In this document: piece by piece, positions 60,744-64,000 of the stretch
How positions within the stretch are numbered: position 1 is the first letter of the stretch
How the letters are laid out: every line of letters begins with the position of its first letter
From: Phytopseudomonas flavescens
Lineage (GTDB): Bacteria; Pseudomonadota; Gammaproteobacteria; Pseudomonadales; Pseudomonadaceae
Reading direction: 5' to 3'
Length of the DNA: 64,000 nt
NCBI RefSeq assembly: GCF_900100535.1
Contig: NZ_FNDG01000019.1
Span: 1 to 64,000 of the forward strand
Notes under the pieces: generated by a model
The model's database searches: none
What the model saw: the letters and a program-made list of their open reading frames with translations, nothing else
What the model was told of the DNA's origin: nothing
Translations under genes and position numbers: made by a program

Positions 60744-62255
60744 TCAGCGGCTGCGCTTGCTGAACGTGTCCAGAGCGCGCTCGATGCATTGTGCAGTCTT
60801 GGCGAAGGCATGCAGGGTGGTATCGCTGATCGGCTTGCCGTGCAGATCGGCGAGCAGGATCATCACCACCCGATCATTGCTCGCCAGGGAGCGGATCAGC
60901 AGGTGCTCGCTGGGCATCAGGGCTTTAAGGTCGCCGGGCAGCAGCGCGGAAAACTGAGCGATATTGGCGGGCGTCAGGCGCAGTTGTGCCGGGGCCTGCA
61001 ACAGGCGGCGCAACACCTGGCTTGGTGCCGGGTCGATGGCCAGGCCGCTGGCACTCGCATCGACGCCCGCGTGCTGCTGCAGTTGCAGGCGACTGTGGTT
61101 GCGGTCGGCGAGCAGCATGAGCAGGCGTGACAGGCCGGTCGCCTGCAGCGCCTGGCGTGCACAGGTGGTGAGCTGTTGCACGTTGCTGAATGCGCTGGGC
61201 TGGGCGAGCAGTTGCGTACAGCATTGTCGCCACTCGTCGGGCTGGGTAGCCGGCCCTGGCTTGGCGACCTCGAAGTGCCGCACGTTCCAGGGCCACAGCA
61301 GCGCCTCGGCAGGATGCCAGAGGCCGGAAATGTCCAGTTGCCGCGCGCTCTGCACGGCATTCTGGTGAATATGCTGATGCAGCTGCGGCAAGGGCATCTG
61401 CAGGTACAGGCTGTTGAGCCGTTGCCAGCGTCGGGTATGGCCGCCGCTCCAGGCATTGTGCGCCGACACGGCCAGCACATTGGCCAGCAGGATGCTGTTG
61501 GCCGGCTGGGTAAGCCAGCGCTGCAGGGTTGGATCGGCATCCAGTTCCTGCTGCTGGCGCAGCGGATCATCGTGCTGGCGGGCGAGGCGCAGTGCCTTGG
61601 CGAGCAGGCGCCGGTCGCTGACCAGCAACCGATAGCCCTGAATGATCCAGGCCGGCAGACGCCACTGCTCGGCCAGTGCCAGGCACAGCTCGAACAGCGG
61701 GATGCCCAGCAGCTCGCGCTCGACGCGAACAGGCGGCTCGCCCTTGATCAGCACGCGCTGCTCCCAGGCGTCGAAGAGCTGGGGGTAGGCCGCCAGCAGC
61801 ACCCACACGGGAGAAAGGAACAGCAGGCTGCCCCAGTGGATTTCCTGCCACAGCCTGGCAAGGCGCGCGGCGAACAGACCATTGGCCTGCTGCGCGGCGT
61901 GCTGGCTGATCAGCTGGATCTGACGCAACGGCTGGGGAATGTCGGCGACCGCCTTGGCGGGGATCCGTATCAGCAGCTCCTCGGCGCGCTTGAGGCCCAG
62001 GCGATTGAGCGCCGTCTCCAGGCTTTCCGCCGCCTCCCCCAAGTTATCGCCCTTGCGATTGGCTTCACGCAGTACGCACAGCACCAGCGCCGGACTATCC
62101 TGCATCAGGTCGGCGATCTCGCGCAGCGAGCGGCGGCTGTCCGCCAGTGCGCGGCGCACCTGCTGGTGATGCCGGGTCGCAATGGGCAGTACCTGGCCGT
62201 CCAACTGCTTGAGCCAGGCCTCGAGGGTGCGCGGTAACGGCGTGCTTGCGACCAT
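60744..62255 (-). CDS. HDOD-domain protein
   Basis: 503 residues. N-terminal HDOD domain (about 20–215: SLREIADLMQDSPALVLCVL, then NRLGLKRAEELLIRIPAK), in which the HD metal residues are largely lost. The C-terminal half resembles a GAF-like part and ends DTFSKRSR. HDOD proteins are non-enzymatic signalling partners; role here unknown. It is divergent from motA (122 bp) and upstream of rhdA on the same strand, as in P. aeruginosa. Confidence 0.85.
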   Translation of the reverse strand: MVASTPLPRTLEAWLKQLDGQVLPIATRHHQQVRRALADSRRSLREIADLMQDSPALVLCVLREANRKGDNLGEAAESLETALNRLGLKRAEELLIRIPAKAVADIPQPLRQIQLISQHAAQQANGLFAARLARLWQEIHWGSLLFLSPVWVLLAAYPQLFDAWEQRVLIKGEPPVRVERELLGIPLFELCLALAEQWRLPAWIIQGYRLLVSDRRLLAKALRLARQHDDPLRQQQELDADPTLQRWLTQPANSILLANVLAVSAHNAWSGGHTRRWQRLNSLYLQMPLPQLHQHIHQNAVQSARQLDISGLWHPAEALLWPWNVRHFEVAKPGPATQPDEWRQCCTQLLAQPSAFSNVQQLTTCARQALQATGLSRLLMLLADRNHSRLQLQQHAGVDASASGLAIDPAPSQVLRRLLQAPAQLRLTPANIAQFSALLPGDLKALMPSEHLLIRSLASNDRVVMILLADLHGKPISDTTLHAFAKTAQCIERALDTFSKRSR

Positions 62256-62294
62256 GGGGATATGCCAAAATGGCTTTTTTTAGACTTAACTGAC

Positions 62295-62321
62295 TATAGT
62301 CTCGCGCATCTCTTCCGATAA
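62295..62321 (+). promoter_or_regulatory. Possible sigma-28 (FliA) promoter for motA
   Basis: TATA (62,295–62,298), 15 bp, TCCGATAA (62,314–62,321). The flagellar sigma-28 consensus is TAAA-N15-GCCGATAA, so 3 of 4 and 7 of 8 bases agree with exact spacing. It lies 57 bp upstream of the motA ATG. A flagellar promoter before the stator genes makes biological sense. Confidence 0.5.
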
Positions 62322-62377
62322 GGAGAAGGGTTGTTTCGCGCGCCCACCCTTTCTTTTCACTTTCGTAAGTTTTTTCT

Positions 62378-63229
62378 ATGGCCAAAATCATCGGCATCAT
62401 CGTTGTCTTCGCCTGCGTCTTCGGCGGTTTTGTCGCGTCTGGCGGCCATCTCATGGCCCTGGTGCATCCTTTCGAAGTGCTGATCATCGGCGGTGCCGCG
62501 CTGGGGGCGTTCCTGCAGGCCAACCCGGGCAGCATGTTCATGACCGTCTTCAAAAAGTCGTTGAAGATGTTCAAGTCGCGCTTCACCCATGATTACTACC
62601 TGGAAGTGCTGCGCCTGCTCCACGAGATTCTCAACAAGGCCCGTCGCGAGGGCATGATGGCCATCGAAGCCGATCTCGAGGATCCCGCCGCCAGCCCGAT
62701 CTTCAGCAAATACCCCGCGGTGCTGGGCGACGAGCGGATGGTCGCGTTCATCTGCGATTACCTGCGCATCATGTCCTCGGGCAACATGGCGCCCCACGAG
62801 CTCGAAGGGCTGTTCGACATGGAGCTGGTTGGCCTCAAGGAGGAACTCGAGCATCCCGCCCATGCCGTGGCCAAGATCGCCGACGGTATGCCGGCGATGG
62901 GGATCGTCGCCGCAGTACTGGGTATCGTGATCACCATGTCGATCCTCGCCGAAGCGGATAACGCGCAGATCGGCGAGAAGGTCGGCACCGCGCTGGTCGG
63001 TACATTCCTTGGCATTCTCGCCTCCTATGGCTTCTTCGGGCCACTCTCCTCTGCGCTCGAGCACGACGCCAAGGAAGAGCTGAACGTCTACGAAGCCATC
63101 AAGGCGGGCCTGGTCGCTTCTGCTTCCGGGATGCCGCCGTCGCTGGCGGTTGAGTTCTCGCGCAAGACCCTCTACCCGGCGCACCGCCCAAGCTTCAGTG
63201 AGCTTGAACAGGCAATGCGCGGGAACTAA
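62378..63229 (+). CDS. motA: Flagellar motor stator protein MotA
   Basis: 283 residues. Four membrane helices, with the first two at the N-terminus (AKIIGIIVVFACVFGGFV), a large cytosolic loop with the conserved Arg/Glu region (about 65–165), and the last pair beginning PAMGIVAAVLGIVITM. Proton-type MotA that forms the pentamer around MotB. ATG 62,378. The motB ATG follows the stop by 5 bp. Confidence 0.97.
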   Translation: MAKIIGIIVVFACVFGGFVASGGHLMALVHPFEVLIIGGAALGAFLQANPGSMFMTVFKKSLKMFKSRFTHDYYLEVLRLLHEILNKARREGMMAIEADLEDPAASPIFSKYPAVLGDERMVAFICDYLRIMSSGNMAPHELEGLFDMELVGLKEELEHPAHAVAKIADGMPAMGIVAAVLGIVITMSILAEADNAQIGEKVGTALVGTFLGILASYGFFGPLSSALEHDAKEELNVYEAIKAGLVASASGMPPSLAVEFSRKTLYPAHRPSFSELEQAMRGN

Positions 63230-63234
63230 GCACC

Positions 63235-64000
63235 ATGGAAAACAACCAGCCGATCATCGTCAAGCGGGTCAAGAAGGTCGCTGGGGGCCACCACGGTGGT
63301 GCCTGGAAGATCGCCTTCGCCGACTTCGCCACGGCCATGATGGCCTTCTTCATGGTGATGTGGCTGATGTCCTCGGCAACCCCGGAGCAGAAGAAACTGA
63401 TCTCCGGCTATTTCAAGGATCCCATCGGTTTTTCCGAGAGTGCCAGCCCCTATGTGATCGACCTGGGTGGCTCACCGACACCGTCGCCGGATCGCACCCT
63501 CAACGACCAGCCCAAGGATTCGCCGGGCGAACAGGCCGATACCGACCCCAAGGATCCGGCCGAGCTGGATGCCGAGCAGGCCGAAGCCAAGGCCGAGGAG
63601 GTCGAGCGCGAGCGTCTTGAACTGTTGCTCGAGGAATTGCAGAACAAGGTCGAGCAGGATCCGCAGTTGCAGCGCTTCAAGGATCAGATCCTCTTCGAAA
63701 TCACCCAGGATGGTTTGCGCATTCAGATCGTCGATGCCGAGAACAGGCCGATGTTCGCCCTGGGCAGCGCTCAGTTGCAGCCCTATTTCGAAGACATCCT
63801 GTTCACGCTGACCGACACCATCAAGGCGGTACCGAACAAGATCAGCATCAGCGGCCACACCGACGCCAAGCCCTTCGCCGGCGCCGGCGGTTTCGGCAAC
63901 TGGGAGCTGTCGGCCAATCGTGCCAACGCCGCGCGCCGGGTGCTGATCGGCGCTGGCTACGACGATGCCCAGGTAGCGCGGGTGGTCGGTTATGCATCCT
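63235..64000 (+). CDS. motB: Flagellar motor stator protein MotB, N-terminal part
   Basis: Runs off the right edge; 255 codons are present. The single membrane helix (about 24–45) holds the proton-carrying Asp30 in AFADFATAMMAFFMV. The plug/linker region is rich in Pro, Asp and Glu (about 80–125). The OmpA-type peptidoglycan-binding domain begins near residue 165 and reaches ISGHTDAKPFAG and NWELSANRANAARRVL before the window ends. Confidence 0.97.
   Translation, partial: MENNQPIIVKRVKKVAGGHHGGAWKIAFADFATAMMAFFMVMWLMSSATPEQKKLISGYFKDPIGFSESASPYVIDLGGSPTPSPDRTLNDQPKDSPGEQADTDPKDPAELDAEQAEAKAEEVERERLELLLEELQNKVEQDPQLQRFKDQILFEITQDGLRIQIVDAENRPMFALGSAQLQPYFEDILFTLTDTIKAVPNKISISGHTDAKPFAGAGGFGNWELSANRANAARRVLIGAGYDDAQVARVVGYAS

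Overview
The window reads as a chromosomal segment of a GC-rich gammaproteobacterium of the genus Pseudomonas. Nearly every protein has its best-known relatives there (FimX, BetIBA, the thiC–nudF–cpdA–yqiA–parE–parC run, rhdA/psd, lsfA–ssu, an OprD-type porin, REP elements with a RAYT transposase). I cannot assign a species from sequence alone. No rRNA, tRNA, CRISPR array, prophage or complete insertion sequence is visible; the only transposase-like gene is a domesticated REP-associated one.

Layout. 1–11.85 kb is core backbone: the start of a TolC-like outer membrane factor, a TPP riboswitch with thiC, a DUF3298 lipoprotein, nudF–DUF1249–cpdA–yqiA, and a parE … parC block with a phytase-like esterase and a retropepsin-like protease between the two topoisomerase IV genes. 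12.1–16.9 kb holds a PqiC-type lipoprotein and a serine-use module (LysR, L-serine dehydratase, SstT). 16.9–25.7 kb has a BaiN-type flavoprotein, then one long minus-strand operon with a five-gene branched-chain-amino-acid-type ABC importer, an L-2-aminothiazoline-4-carboxylate hydrolase-family protein and an N-carbamoyl-amino-acid amidohydrolase, facing a LysR regulator. 25.7–30.7 kb has a two-receiver diguanylate cyclase, DbpA, a DHA2 exporter, and a RAYT gene with REP palindromes. 30.7–34.9 kb is betI–betB–betA for glycine betaine synthesis, with a clear palindromic operator in front of betB. 34.9–39.6 kb is a KdpE/shortened-KdpD pair divergent from the K+ transporter gene kup. 39.8–46.1 kb has a methyltransferase, DNA polymerase II, an OprD porin, a DUF2442–DUF4375 protein and a maltose-acetyltransferase-type enzyme. 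46.2–51.7 kb is the sulfonate-use operon lsfA–ssuE–ssuA–ssuD–ssuC–ssuB–ssuF. 51.9–64 kb returns to core backbone: a membrane protein with a cyclase-like tail, serB, fimX, a PilZ-like protein, psd, rhdA, an HDOD protein and the flagellar stator genes motA and motB (motB runs off the end).

From memory of the P. aeruginosa PAO1 map, both flanks follow one continuous stretch (about PA4974–PA4964 and PA4961–PA4953). The 40 kb between parC and serB therefore looks like a block of otherwise scattered or accessory genes sitting in a conserved neighbourhood. Its right edge is marked by a dispersed repeat that also occurs, inverted, after kup.

The most noteworthy items are: (i) the transporter–ATC hydrolase–carbamoylase operon, which looks like an uptake-and-hydrolysis route for thiazoline or N-carbamoyl compounds; (ii) the KdpD-like kinase that lacks the family's N-terminal KdpD domain and shares a control region with kup instead of kdpFABC, with 11-bp-phased direct repeats between them; (iii) the RAYT/REP cluster; (iv) the inverted copies of a ~90–120 bp repeat; and (v) a possible sigma-28 promoter before motA.
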